64,000 nt of DNA from Egibacter rhizosphaerae (GTDB lineage Bacteria; Actinomycetota; Nitriliruptoria; Euzebyales; Egibacteraceae): NCBI RefSeq assembly GCF_004322855.1, contig NZ_CP036402.1:3596001-3660000 (forward strand). Reading direction: 5' to 3'. Every line of letters begins with the position of its first letter. Within the stretch, counting starts at the first letter, position 1. This document shows positions 47,963 through 56,494 of the stretch, piece after piece. The position numbers and the translations under genes are program-made. Under the pieces are notes generated by a model. That model saw nothing but the letters and a program-made list of their open reading frames with translations, did no database searches and was not told the DNA's origin.

Positions 47963-50640
47963 CGATCCGCCAGGGCGGCGGCCGGCTGCGGCTCGCCGAA
48001 GTGGAAGCCCTGGGCTCGGTGGCACCCCAACTGCCGCAGCCGCTCGGCCTGGGTGGGGCGCTCGACGCCGGTGGCAACGACCTCCAACCCCATCGTCTCG
48101 GCGAGGCGCAGGAGACCGGCCGCTAGCGGCGAGGCGCTCGGCTCCCCGTCGAGGTCGTCGATGACCTGACGGCTGAGCTTCACGCCCGACACCGGCAGGT
48201 ACCGCAACGCATGCAGGGCGTTGGGGCCGGCGGGAAAGTCGTCCACAACCAGCTTCATCCCCAGCGAGGCGAGCCGCTGGAGCGTGGGTCGGGCAGCCGT
48301 GAGGTCGTCGGGGCGCGTCGAGGAGTTGAGCTCGATCTGCAGCTCCGACGGGCAACGGCCGGTGTCTCGGAGCAGGGTCTGGAGCAGCCCGTCGAGGTAC
48401 TGGGCACGCAGCTCGGAGGCCGAGATGTTCAGGCTCAACGTCGAGGGTGACCCCTCCGGCGTGAGCCAAGCCGCGCTTTCCGCGCACGCCCGGGACAGCA
48501 CCTCGCGGCCGATCGAGGTCATGAGGCGGGCGCTCTCGGCCAACGGGAGGAAGTGCTCGGCCTCGAGCACTCCTTGGTGCGGGTGTTCCCAACGCACGAG
48601 CACCTCGGCGCCGACCGTCCGGCCGGTCTGGAGTTCCACGATCGGCTGGTAGTAGGGGAGGAACTCGCCGGTGGGGGACCCGCTCTCGAGCTCGGTGCGC
48701 AGCTGCAGCCGCTGCTGCGCGGTGGTCGAGAAGTCGAGGTGGAACGGTTCCACCCGGCCCTTGCCCGCGTCCTTCGCGCGGTACATCGCGAGGTCGGCGT
48801 GGGCGAGGAACTCGTCGACGGACTCGTGGCCGCGGCTGAGCACCACCCCGACGCTCACCCCGACGGGCGCGTCGGTGCCGTTCAGCCGCACCGGTTCGCT
48901 GAGTGCGTCGAGGGTCCGCTGGCCGATCTGGTGCAGCTCGACCTCGTCCGCGACTGGGTCGACGACGACGGCGAACTCGTCCCCACCGAGTCGGGCGCAC
49001 GTGTCGGAGGCGCGGGCGGTGGCCTGCAGCCGTTGGGACACGGTGCGCAGGACCTCGTCGCCGGCGGCGTGGCCGAGCCCGTCGTTCAGCGTCTTGAAGT
49101 CGTCCACGTCGAGGAAGAGCAAGCCGACGTGGTCCCCTTCACGGCCTTGCCGCGCCAGGGCATGGCCGACCCGGTCAGTGAACAGGTTGCGGTTGGGCAA
49201 CCCCGTGAGCCCGTCGTGCAGTGCCTGCTCACGCAGCTGCTCCTCGAGCCGATGACGCTCGGTGACGTCCCGGTAGTTGATGACGATCCCACCCACGGCC
49301 GGATCGTCGAGCAGGTTGCGCAGGGCGCCCTCGACGTGTCGCCAGGACCCGTCCGCGTGGCGCATCCGCAGCTGGGTGGTTACCGGCCGGTCGGGGTTCT
49401 CGAACAGCGTGGGCAGTAGCTGTTCGGCCCTTGGCCGGTCGTCGGGGTGGATGAGCTCGAACCCCGAGCGTCCCACGAGCTCTTGGGGCTCGTGTCCGAG
49501 CACGTGGCGCACGGCCTCACTCTCGTAGAGGATCGTCGCGTCCGCGGCGATCACCCGGGACACGTCGCTCGCACGCGCCGCCAGCGAGCTGAAGAGTGCC
49601 TCGCTCGCCGCCACTCCCGCGGTGGCCCGCACCCGATCGAGGGCGAGCGTGGTCTGCGCCGCCAGGGAGGCGAGGGGGACCTCCAGTCCCTGATCCCCGG
49701 TCTCGGCCAGCAGCATCCCGCCCGACGAGCCGTTGGAGAGGGGAGCTACCAGGGCTGCATCCCAGGGCAGCCCGAGCACCCTCACCGCGTCAGCTTCCAC
49801 TCGGCGTGGACCGTTGGCGGCTCCCAGATCGGTGTTTGCCCCTCCGGCCGTCGGGTCCAGCACGAGGCCGACCAATGCGGGGTCGGACGCGGCGCGCACG
49901 GTCAGGCCCCGGTCCTCGTGCAGGGCGACCGCGGCGCCACGCGGGCGATCCCGGCTCGCGAGCGCCGCCGCTCCCCGCTGCGCCGCCTCGAGCACGTCGC
50001 CGGCACGTTGGGCTCCCGTGAAGGTGACCCCGGTCTCGGTGAGTATCTCCTGCGCGCGCTGCTCACGGTCGCGGCGGTCGGCGATCGCGACGAGGACGCG
50101 CATCACCACGACGGTGAGGGCGAAGCCGGGGACCTGTGTGAGCACGACCGGGGAGAGCAGCGTCGTGGCGGGCCCGGCCGTGCCGGCGGCCTCGGCGACG
50201 GCGACCGCGACGAGATGGGAGAGCAGATAGCTGACCCCGAGCGCGGCTGCCGCGCGCGTGCTCCCGTACATGGCCCGGAAGTTCAGCGCGACGTACATGA
50301 GGCCGAGGGTCATCGCCGGGTCGCCGGTGCCGATGGCGACCACCGCGAGCGCCGGCGCTTCGATCGCGAGCCCCGACACCGGCATCCGGCCGCGCCGTCG
50401 GCCTCGAACCCACCAGCCGAGGACGACGAGCATGCTCGCGAGCCCGGCCAGGCGGAGCGCGGTGGGAGCCTCGCTGCCGAGCAGCATGGTGACGACGAAG
50501 GCCATGTTGAGCACCGCGAAACGGAAGAACAGGGTGCGGACGACGCCCACGAGGTCGCCGGGTCGGTGTTGACCAAGGCCGAGCACGCCCTTGAGCAGGC
50601 GGCTGAAGGATTCGGCGGTCGCGGCTCGGGGAGCCTTCAT
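47896..50640 (-). CDS. Membrane GAF-PAS-GGDEF-EAL protein, diguanylate cyclase with degenerate EAL
   Basis: A 914-residue signalling protein. Residues 30-190 hold about six membrane helices; 195-340 a GAF-like domain; 345-460 a PAS domain (SEAVRHVLGHEPQELVGRSGFELIHPDDR) with a PAC end; 461-630 a GGDEF domain with intact LGGDEFAV at 552-556 and an inhibitory I-site RASD exactly five residues before it; 645-895 an EAL domain that is degenerate: EVL at 679-681 in place of EAL, Ser773 in place of the second Glu of E-x-T-E, and Thr857 in place of Glu in AEGVE, although Asn738, Asp800-Asp801 and Lys821 remain. It is predicted to make c-di-GMP but not degrade it; the EAL part may bind c-di-GMP or GTP. 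Confidence 0.88.
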   Translation of the reverse strand: MKAPRAATAESFSRLLKGVLGLGQHRPGDLVGVVRTLFFRFAVLNMAFVVTMLLGSEAPTALRLAGLASMLVVLGWWVRGRRRGRMPVSGLAIEAPALAVVAIGTGDPAMTLGLMYVALNFRAMYGSTRAAAALGVSYLLSHLVAVAVAEAAGTAGPATTLLSPVVLTQVPGFALTVVVMRVLVAIADRRDREQRAQEILTETGVTFTGAQRAGDVLEAAQRGAAALASRDRPRGAAVALHEDRGLTVRAASDPALVGLVLDPTAGGANTDLGAANGPRRVEADAVRVLGLPWDAALVAPLSNGSSGGMLLAETGDQGLEVPLASLAAQTTLALDRVRATAGVAASEALFSSLAARASDVSRVIAADATILYESEAVRHVLGHEPQELVGRSGFELIHPDDRPRAEQLLPTLFENPDRPVTTQLRMRHADGSWRHVEGALRNLLDDPAVGGIVINYRDVTERHRLEEQLREQALHDGLTGLPNRNLFTDRVGHALARQGREGDHVGLLFLDVDDFKTLNDGLGHAAGDEVLRTVSQRLQATARASDTCARLGGDEFAVVVDPVADEVELHQIGQRTLDALSEPVRLNGTDAPVGVSVGVVLSRGHESVDEFLAHADLAMYRAKDAGKGRVEPFHLDFSTTAQQRLQLRTELESGSPTGEFLPYYQPIVELQTGRTVGAEVLVRWEHPHQGVLEAEHFLPLAESARLMTSIGREVLSRACAESAAWLTPEGSPSTLSLNISASELRAQYLDGLLQTLLRDTGRCPSELQIELNSSTRPDDLTAARPTLQRLASLGMKLVVDDFPAGPNALHALRYLPVSGVKLSRQVIDDLDGEPSASPLAAGLLRLAETMGLEVVATGVERPTQAERLRQLGCHRAQGFHFGEPQPAAALADRLTTRPTVPSRPAAGLLLSRVS

Positions 50641-50774
50641 CTGCAGTCCTTGCCTTCGGCAACCCGGCTGACCGCGTGGGTCCCGTGGCTTTGCGTCCCC
50701 GCCTCGCGACGGGTTTGCCCTTTTCGCTGCACTCGTCCCGTCGACCGTGAATCACGCTGTGTAAGCTCCGACCC

Positions 50775-51338
50775 TCAGTCTCGGGCGTCCTCGTCCGGGG
50801 GCTCCGGGCTCGCTGCTGCACGTGTCCGGCGCCGCCGCTCGCGGAAGGCGATCACGAGAGCGCCGAGTGCGATGACCCCGAGGCCGAACGCGCCGCCCTG
50901 CGCGGCGCCTCGCAGAAAGCTCTCGATCGTCGAGGGTGCGTCGAACTGGGCCGCAGCGACCGTCACCCCGCTCGCGGCGGCGGCGACCACGAGCGCGAAG
51001 AGGCTCAACCGCAGGGGCTGGGCACTGGTCGACTCGACGTGCCGAGGATCGACGCCGCGCCGCCGGGCGTAGGTGAGCGTCGTCACGACGGCCACCGCCC
51101 ACGGCACCAGCAGGGCGGCCACCGGCACGAGTGCCGAGGCGCGGACGGTCCACAGCAGCACCGTGGCCACGAGAGGGACGCCCCACAGCAGCACCTGGAA
51201 CCCGACCGCGCTGGCCTCGTTCCACACGTCGCGTTGGCGCTCCTCGGCGTAGAAGTCGCTGTCGAGGTCGCCCACGGTGGCGGCGAACCGCTCGAACCGG
51301 TCCGTGGGGTTGGCGGGATCGGGCGAGTGATCGGTCAT
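50775..51338 (-). CDS. Membrane protein co-encoded with XRE regulator
   Basis: A 187-residue protein with an N-terminal soluble segment (DRFERFAATVGDLDSDFYAEERQRDVWNEAS) and four hydrophobic segments (VGFQVLLWGVPLVATVLLW, ALVPVAALLVPWAVAVV, LSLFALVVAAAASGVTVAAA, GAFGLGVIALGALVIAF), then an Arg-rich acidic tail. Its ATG overlaps the stop of the XRE gene (ATGA). Such membrane-protein/XRE pairs are common in bacteria, but the role is unknown. Confidence 0.75.
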   Translation of the reverse strand: MTDHSPDPANPTDRFERFAATVGDLDSDFYAEERQRDVWNEASAVGFQVLLWGVPLVATVLLWTVRASALVPVAALLVPWAVAVVTTLTYARRRGVDPRHVESTSAQPLRLSLFALVVAAAASGVTVAAAQFDAPSTIESFLRGAAQGGAFGLGVIALGALVIAFRERRRRTRAAASPEPPDEDARD

Positions 51339-51595
51339 GGCTGGAAGCTCCCTGCGTGCGGCGGCTCGGGCGTGGCGGGCCGGGCGGGTCGGAACAGCGC
51401 CTCGACGCTCGTGCCGAGCGCGTCGGCCAGCGCGAGCGCGAGGTACACCGACGGCGCGTAGCCCCCGTTCTCGATCGCGATGATCGTCTGGCGACTCACC
51501 CCGACCTGCTCGGCGAGCACTGCTTGGGTGAGCTCGAGGGCGCGCCGGGTGCGCCGCACGTCATTCTGCTGCGCTTCGGGCGAGGATCTAGTCAT
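51335..51595 (-). CDS. XRE-family (YozG-like) transcriptional regulator
   Basis: An 86-residue helix-turn-helix protein: RRTRRALELTQAVLAEQVGVSRQTIIAIENGGYAPSVYLALALADALGTSVEALF is a full XRE domain. ATG 51595 is chosen; a longer frame lacks support. The stop overlaps the membrane-protein start. A palindrome, GTAAA-N6-TTTAC, begins 11 bp upstream. Confidence 0.88.
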   Translation of the reverse strand: MTRSSPEAQQNDVRRTRRALELTQAVLAEQVGVSRQTIIAIENGGYAPSVYLALALADALGTSVEALFRPARPATPEPPHAGSFQP

Positions 51596-51605
51596 CGTGG
51601 GTAAT

Positions 51606-51621
51606 GTAAAACACGGTTTAC
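51606..51621. promoter_or_regulatory. Probable XRE operator
   Basis: GTAAA-ACACGG-TTTAC, 10 bp before the XRE start, in an A/T-rich patch; another TTTAC lies at 51638-51642. The position suits autoregulation. Confidence 0.5.
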
Positions 51622-51773
51622 GAGAGGTCAAAGACCCTTTACTTAATTCGGCGCGGCGTGTGGGGACGCGGTCGATGTCCCCCGCCCTCTATGCTGTTCG
51701 CACACGCCAACGGTCGGGCAGCGCGGCACGCACGCCTGCGGGACTCGGCCGCCGTCGAGCGGAAGGGGGGCCG

Positions 51774-53336
51774 ATGCCTCCGGCAACGGCGGGCGAGGTG
51801 GCCGCGGGAACGGGCAGGATCGCGGGCTCGATGCTGGTCCGATGGGCCATTGCGAGCGTCGTGGCGCTGGCCATCGCGGTCGGGCTGGTGGCTCCTGCGG
51901 CGGCTGAACGACTGGCGGGGGGCGACCGCCTTGAGACGGCGATCGAGGTCGCCCGGGACTCGTACCCTGCGGACGGCTCCGCCGGCGCGGTCGTGCTCGC
52001 GCGGGCCGACGTGTTCGCCGACGCGCTCGCGGGCACGCCGCTCGCGGTTGACCGCGCGGCACCGATGCTCATCACCTCCCCCCAGGGGCTCGCCGAACCG
52101 GTGGCCGCCGAGATCGAGCGGGCGCTCGGGGACGAGGCCTCCAAGACCGTGTACCTCCTGGGCGGCGAGGCCGCGTTGTCGACGGAGGTCGAGCAACAGG
52201 TCCGTGCCCTGGATTACCAGGTGGAGCGCCTCGAGGGTGCGACGCGGTTCGAGACCGCGGTCGCCATCGCCGAGGAGATCGGCGAGGTCGAGCGCTACCT
52301 GATGACCACCGGCAGAGCGTTCCCCGACGCGCTCGCCGCCGGCCCCGCGGCCGCAGCGGCCGACGGCGCGGTGTTGCTCACCGACGACGAGGACTCTGCC
52401 GGCCCGACCGACGACGTGCTCGACGCGAACCCGGACACCGAGCGGGTCGCGATCGGAGGGCCGGCCGCGCAGGCCCACCCCGAGGCCGACGCGATCGTCG
52501 GCGCGACTCGCGAGCACACCGCGGTGGAGGTCGCCGAGCGCTTCTTCGACGATCCACCGGCCGCGGGCCTCGCTCGGTCCGGAGCCTTCCCCGACGCCTT
52601 GACCGGTGGGGCGCACATCGGCGCACTGACCGCCCACCCCGGCGAGGGTGGTGGGCCGATGCTGCTGACCCCCACGAACCGCCTCGCCGGTCCGGTGGCC
52701 GACTACCTCTGCGCCGGCGATGTTGCCGAGACCTCCGTCTACGGGGGCACGGCCGCGATCAGCGAACGGATCGAGGCCGCCGTGGACACCGCGGTCGAGG
52801 GGGCCGGCTGCTCGGGTGAGGACCCTGCGGACGCCTCGCTGACCGACACGTCCGTCCTTCACCCGCGCGGCGTCGGCCTGGCGCAGGCCGGGATGACCCT
52901 GCACGAGGTCGAGGCGACCACCGGCACGTCGCTGGAGGTGCTCGAGTTCGAGACGTTCGGTGGGCACTGCTACTACGCGCAGCCGGAGGGCGTCTCAGGG
53001 TTCAGCCTGATGGTCGGGGCTTCCGGGGACGCGCCGCCGCAAGACCCCCGGGACGGCGTGGTGTGGCGTGCGACCACCTCGTCGATCGACGGATCGAGCG
53101 TGGCGACGTCGGCCGGCGTGCGCCCCGGCGACTCGCGGGCGGACGTGGGGGACGCCTACGGCGCCGAGAACCTCACCGAGCGCGAGCACGTCTATCAGCC
53201 CGACGGGGTGTACCTCGACTACCGCACCGACGACGGCGAGCACGGGCTGCGCTTCGAGATCGGCGGGGACGGCGAGGTCCAGATGATCCACGGTGGCGAG
53301 GGTGACGCGATTACCGCCCCCGAGGGCTGTGCCTAG
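51774..53336 (+). CDS. Cell-wall-binding repeat 2 (CWB2) surface protein
   Basis: A 520-residue exported protein. A long N-terminus precedes the signal segment ASVVALAIAVGLVAPAAA; three CWB2 repeats follow (about 45-345) with GGDRLETAIEVA, DVFADALAGTPLA, TVYLLGGEAALS, GATRFETAVAIA, FPDALAAGPAA and FPDALTGGAHIG. The C-terminal 165 residues form a different domain, GVGLAQAGMTLHEVEATTG ... CYYAQPEGVSGFSLMV ... VRPGDSRADVGDAYG, resembling a small secreted beta domain. The repeats should bind secondary wall polymers. ATG 51774 follows GGAAGGGGGG; a start at 51831 is possible. Unrelated in its C-terminus to the island's CWB2-GLUG protein. Confidence 0.88.
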   Translation: MPPATAGEVAAGTGRIAGSMLVRWAIASVVALAIAVGLVAPAAAERLAGGDRLETAIEVARDSYPADGSAGAVVLARADVFADALAGTPLAVDRAAPMLITSPQGLAEPVAAEIERALGDEASKTVYLLGGEAALSTEVEQQVRALDYQVERLEGATRFETAVAIAEEIGEVERYLMTTGRAFPDALAAGPAAAAADGAVLLTDDEDSAGPTDDVLDANPDTERVAIGGPAAQAHPEADAIVGATREHTAVEVAERFFDDPPAAGLARSGAFPDALTGGAHIGALTAHPGEGGGPMLLTPTNRLAGPVADYLCAGDVAETSVYGGTAAISERIEAAVDTAVEGAGCSGEDPADASLTDTSVLHPRGVGLAQAGMTLHEVEATTGTSLEVLEFETFGGHCYYAQPEGVSGFSLMVGASGDAPPQDPRDGVVWRATTSSIDGSSVATSAGVRPGDSRADVGDAYGAENLTEREHVYQPDGVYLDYRTDDGEHGLRFEIGGDGEVQMIHGGEGDAITAPEGCA

Positions 53337-53356
53337 CCCGATCGCCGGCGGGCGGC

Positions 53357-54106
53357 CTACGACGCGGGGGCGAGGGCCTCGAGGGCCTCGCGATCGGCGA
53401 TCTTGATCCAGCGCCGTCCGGTTTCGAGGACCTCGTCGCGTTGGAGGCGGGCGAGGGTCCGGCTCGCGGTCTCGGGGGCGCAGCCCGCGAGATCGGCGAG
53501 GTCGTCGCGGGCGATGGGCGCGTTGATGAGCGTGCCGCCATCGCGGCGGACGCCGAGCCGGTCGGCAAGCAGGAGCAAGGCGGCGGCGAGGCGCTGCTCC
53601 GCGGTGGCGGCGGCGAGCCGATGCGCGGTCGCCTGGCTGTCGCGCAGCCGACCCCCGACCACGGCCAGTCCCGCGCGTGCCACGCTGGGGTGGTTGCGCA
53701 GCACGACGTCGAGGTCGGGACCGGTGAGGCTGAGCAGACAGGCGGGCACCAGCGCCCAGGCGCTGTCGGGGTAGCGGTCCTCGCCGAGGGCGGGCAGGAC
53801 ACCGAGGTAGTCCCCGGGCGCGAGGACGTCGGAGAGGAGTTCCTCGCCCTCGGATGTGGGTCGGGTGATCTTGGCCGCGCCCTGCGCGAGCACGTAGAGA
53901 CGCTCGGCGGGCTGTCCGGCGCGGTAGATGGCCTCGCCGGCTTGAACGCTGCGCATGCCGCAGCGGTGGTCAACGTCGGCGATCGAGCGCTCGTCGAGGT
54001 CGGCGAACAGCGGAGCGCGCGCGAGTGCGCGGACCCGCACGTCGTGGGTGCACGTGCGCGGGTCCGCATCGGCGATTTGCAAGGGGGTCCGTCGTGGGCT
54101 GCTCAC
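53357..54106 (-). CDS. Crp/Fnr-family regulator, last gene of the metal operon
   Basis: A 249-residue regulator: cNMP-binding-like N-terminal domain (ALARAPLFADLDERSIADVDHRC, VQAGEAIYRAGQPAERLYVLAQGAAKI, LSDVLAPGDYLGVLPALG), a long helix and a Crp-type winged helix (IARDDLADLAGCAPETASRTLARLQRDEVLE). GTG 54106 overlaps the ATPase stop (GTGA). A CRP/FNR-type palindrome lies in front of the operon's first gene, so the product probably regulates its own operon. No Fe-S cysteine cluster of the classical FNR type is visible. Confidence 0.88.
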   Translation of the reverse strand: MSSPRRTPLQIADADPRTCTHDVRVRALARAPLFADLDERSIADVDHRCGMRSVQAGEAIYRAGQPAERLYVLAQGAAKITRPTSEGEELLSDVLAPGDYLGVLPALGEDRYPDSAWALVPACLLSLTGPDLDVVLRNHPSVARAGLAVVGGRLRDSQATAHRLAAATAEQRLAAALLLLADRLGVRRDGGTLINAPIARDDLADLAGCAPETASRTLARLQRDEVLETGRRWIKIADREALEALAPAS

Positions 54107-56070
54107 GAGGTCAGCATCGCCTCCTCGTCGTCGGTGACGCGGCGCCGGGCACCAGCTGTCGCGCTTTCGGGCTCCTCGTTCTCGTGGCTGTTGCGCTCGT
54201 GGCTGTTGCGACTCGAGCGCAGCAGCCGCAGTGCGTTGAGGATGACGGCGAGCACCGAGGCCTGGTGGACCAGCATGCCACCGGCCATGTGCACCTCGCC
54301 GGCGAGCACGCCCGTCAGCAGGACCGCGACGGTGGCCAGCGCGATCGTGACGTTCTGGCGCATGATGCGCACGGTCCGGCGGGCGAGGTGGATCGCTTCG
54401 CTCGCGCGGACCAGGCGCCCGGTGGTCAGCGCGACGTCGGCGGTCTCCATGGCCACGGGCGTGGCGGTGGCGCCCACGGCGATGCCGACATCGGCGGTGG
54501 CCAGTGCCGGCGCGTCGTTGACGCCGTCGCCGAACATCGCCACCCGCTCGCCCTCGGCTTGCAGCGCCCGGATCACCGCGAGCTTGTCCTCGGGCGAGAG
54601 CTCAGCGTGGACCTCGTCGATGCCGACCTGCTCGGCAACGGCGTGGCCCACGGCGGCGGCGTCGCCGGTGAGCATCACCCGACGGCGCACACCGGCCCGG
54701 GCCAGGTCGGCCACGGCGCGGGCGGCGTCGTCGCGAACCCGGTCGGCCAGCGCGATCACCCCCACGACCCGGGCGCCGCGGGCGAGGAGCACGGTCGTGC
54801 GCCCCGCGGAGCGGTGCCGCTCCAGGGCGGCACTGGCCTCGGGACCCACGTCGATCCCCGCCGACGACAGCAGCATGGGCGTCCCGACCAGCACCTCGCT
54901 GCCGTCGACGGTGGCCTGCACGCCGCCGCCCTCGTGGGCGACGAACGCGTCCGGGCGCTCGGGCAGCCCGAGACCGGCGGCCCGGGCGCGCTCGATGATG
55001 GGGGTGGCCAAGGGGTGCTCGGAGCCCAGCTCGACGGTCGCGGCCCACCGCAGGAGCTCGTCGGCCTCGATCCCGTCGTCGAGCGGTTCGACGGCGGCGA
55101 CCTCGGGCCGGCCTTCGGTGAGCGTGCCGGTCTTGTCGAACGCGACCGCGGTGACCTTCGCGGCCTGCTCGAGGTGCTCGCCGCCCTTGACGAGGATGCC
55201 TCGACGGGCGCCCCGACCCACGCCGGCGACGACCGAGATGGGGATGGAGATCACCAGGGCACCGGGGCAGGCGATGACCAGCAGCGTGAGCGCGAGCCGC
55301 ACGTCGCCGGTCAGCAGTCCCGCGACGACGGCCAGGACCACCACGCCCGGGGTGTACCAGCGGGCGAAGCGCTCGAGGAACCGCTGGGCGGGGACCTTGT
55401 GCTCCTGGGCCTCCTCGACGCGGTGAATGATGCGGCCCAGGGCGGTGTCGGCGCCCACGCGATCGGCGCGGACCTCCAGCACGCCGCCGGCGGCGGTCGT
55501 GCCGGCGTACACCTCGCTGCCCGGCTGCTTCTCCACCGGCATGGACTCGCCGGTGACGGTCTGCTCGTCGACCGCGGCGCGGCCGAGCAGCACCTGGCCG
55601 TCGACCGGGATGCGGTGGCCGGGCCGCACGATCACGGTCTCGCCCTCACCCACCTCGGCGGGGGCGACGGCCACCTCGGCGCCGTCGCGGCGGACGGTCG
55701 CGGTCTCGGGCACCAGCTCCAGCAGCAGTGCCAGGGCGCGCCGGGTCCGGCCCATGGTCATGGCCTCCAGCGCGCCGCCGAGGGCGAACAGCCCCGTGAC
55801 CGCCGCGGCCTCCCACACCTCGCCGATCACCACCGCGCCGATCGCGGCGATGGTCACCAGCGCCTCGATGCCCACCCGACGGATCCGCAGGTCGCGGACC
55901 GCGCGCACCGCGATCGGGGTGCCGGCGACGGCCGCTGCGGTGATCAGCAAGCCGGCGTACACCGGCTCCGACCAGGCTCGCAGCGCGAAGCCGGCCGCGA
56001 TCAGGATCGCGGCGACGGCGACCTGGACCCACCGCCGCTGCATCCTCGTGGACTCCATCGATCCGGCCAT
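54103..56070 (-). CDS. Heavy-metal P1B-type ATPase with CPG motif
   Basis: A 655-residue transporter with all P-type marks: TGES (about 173-176), the intramembrane metal motif ACPGALVISIP (Cys268, with CPG in place of the commoner CPC), DKTGTLT (312-318), HPLATP, GDGVNDAPAL. It has about eight membrane helices and no N-terminal HMA domain; that domain is supplied as the separate protein encoded just upstream. Substrate is probably Zn, Cd, Co or Pb rather than Cu, but the CPG variant makes prediction uncertain. ATG 56070 lies 2 bp after the HMA stop. Confidence 0.9.
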   Translation of the reverse strand: MAGSMESTRMQRRWVQVAVAAILIAAGFALRAWSEPVYAGLLITAAAVAGTPIAVRAVRDLRIRRVGIEALVTIAAIGAVVIGEVWEAAAVTGLFALGGALEAMTMGRTRRALALLLELVPETATVRRDGAEVAVAPAEVGEGETVIVRPGHRIPVDGQVLLGRAAVDEQTVTGESMPVEKQPGSEVYAGTTAAGGVLEVRADRVGADTALGRIIHRVEEAQEHKVPAQRFLERFARWYTPGVVVLAVVAGLLTGDVRLALTLLVIACPGALVISIPISVVAGVGRGARRGILVKGGEHLEQAAKVTAVAFDKTGTLTEGRPEVAAVEPLDDGIEADELLRWAATVELGSEHPLATPIIERARAAGLGLPERPDAFVAHEGGGVQATVDGSEVLVGTPMLLSSAGIDVGPEASAALERHRSAGRTTVLLARGARVVGVIALADRVRDDAARAVADLARAGVRRRVMLTGDAAAVGHAVAEQVGIDEVHAELSPEDKLAVIRALQAEGERVAMFGDGVNDAPALATADVGIAVGATATPVAMETADVALTTGRLVRASEAIHLARRTVRIMRQNVTIALATVAVLLTGVLAGEVHMAGGMLVHQASVLAVILNALRLLRSSRNSHERNSHENEEPESATAGARRRVTDDEEAMLTS

Positions 56071-56072
56071 GG

Positions 56073-56300
56073 CTAGAACCCCCGCGGCGCTGCGGTGTAG
56101 CCGGCTTCGCCGACCGCGGCCACCAGATCGGCGACCGAGACCGCCTCGGGGTCGTGGCGGACCTCGATCCGCCCGGTCGTGGTGTGCACGCTGGCCTGCT
56201 CGACGCCGGCCAGTGCGTGCAGCCGCCCCTCGATCTTGCCGATGCACGAGGGGCACGAGAGCTCGTTGCTGTACAGGTTCGTCGTTCGCAGTGTCTGCAT
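56073..56300 (-). CDS. HMA metallochaperone
   Basis: A 75-residue heavy-metal-associated domain: SNELSCPSCIGKIEGRLHALAGVEQASVHTTTGRIEVRHDP with the CPSC metal-binding cysteines. ATG 56300 has AGGAGG upstream. It precedes the P-type ATPase, which lacks its own HMA domain, and should deliver metal to it or regulate it. Confidence 0.9.
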   Translation of the reverse strand: MQTLRTTNLYSNELSCPSCIGKIEGRLHALAGVEQASVHTTTGRIEVRHDPEAVSVADLVAAVGEAGYTAAPRGF

Positions 56301-56382
56301 CACAGCCTCCTGGTTCTTTGGTTTGGCGGGCCGGCTCTCACCGGCCTTGCTCACAGCATCGCCAGGTCGCCCAGGGGGCTGC

Positions 56383-56396
56383 GTGACCCAGATCAC
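56383..56396. promoter_or_regulatory. CRP/FNR-type site upstream of the HMA-ATPase-regulator operon
   Basis: GTGA-CCCAGA-TCAC is a perfect GTGA-N6-TCAC palindrome, 83 bp before the HMA gene and 99 bp before copD. The Crp/Fnr protein encoded at the end of the operon is the natural ligand; the site could also affect the divergent cop genes. Confidence 0.68.
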
Positions 56397-56494
56397 GTAA
56401 CCGCGGTGATTCCTCGCCCCACGCCTGAGCTGGAGCCGCGCGCGCAGCGCCGACGCGCTCCTCGGAGGGGCAAGGCGATGGCACTATTCGGCGC

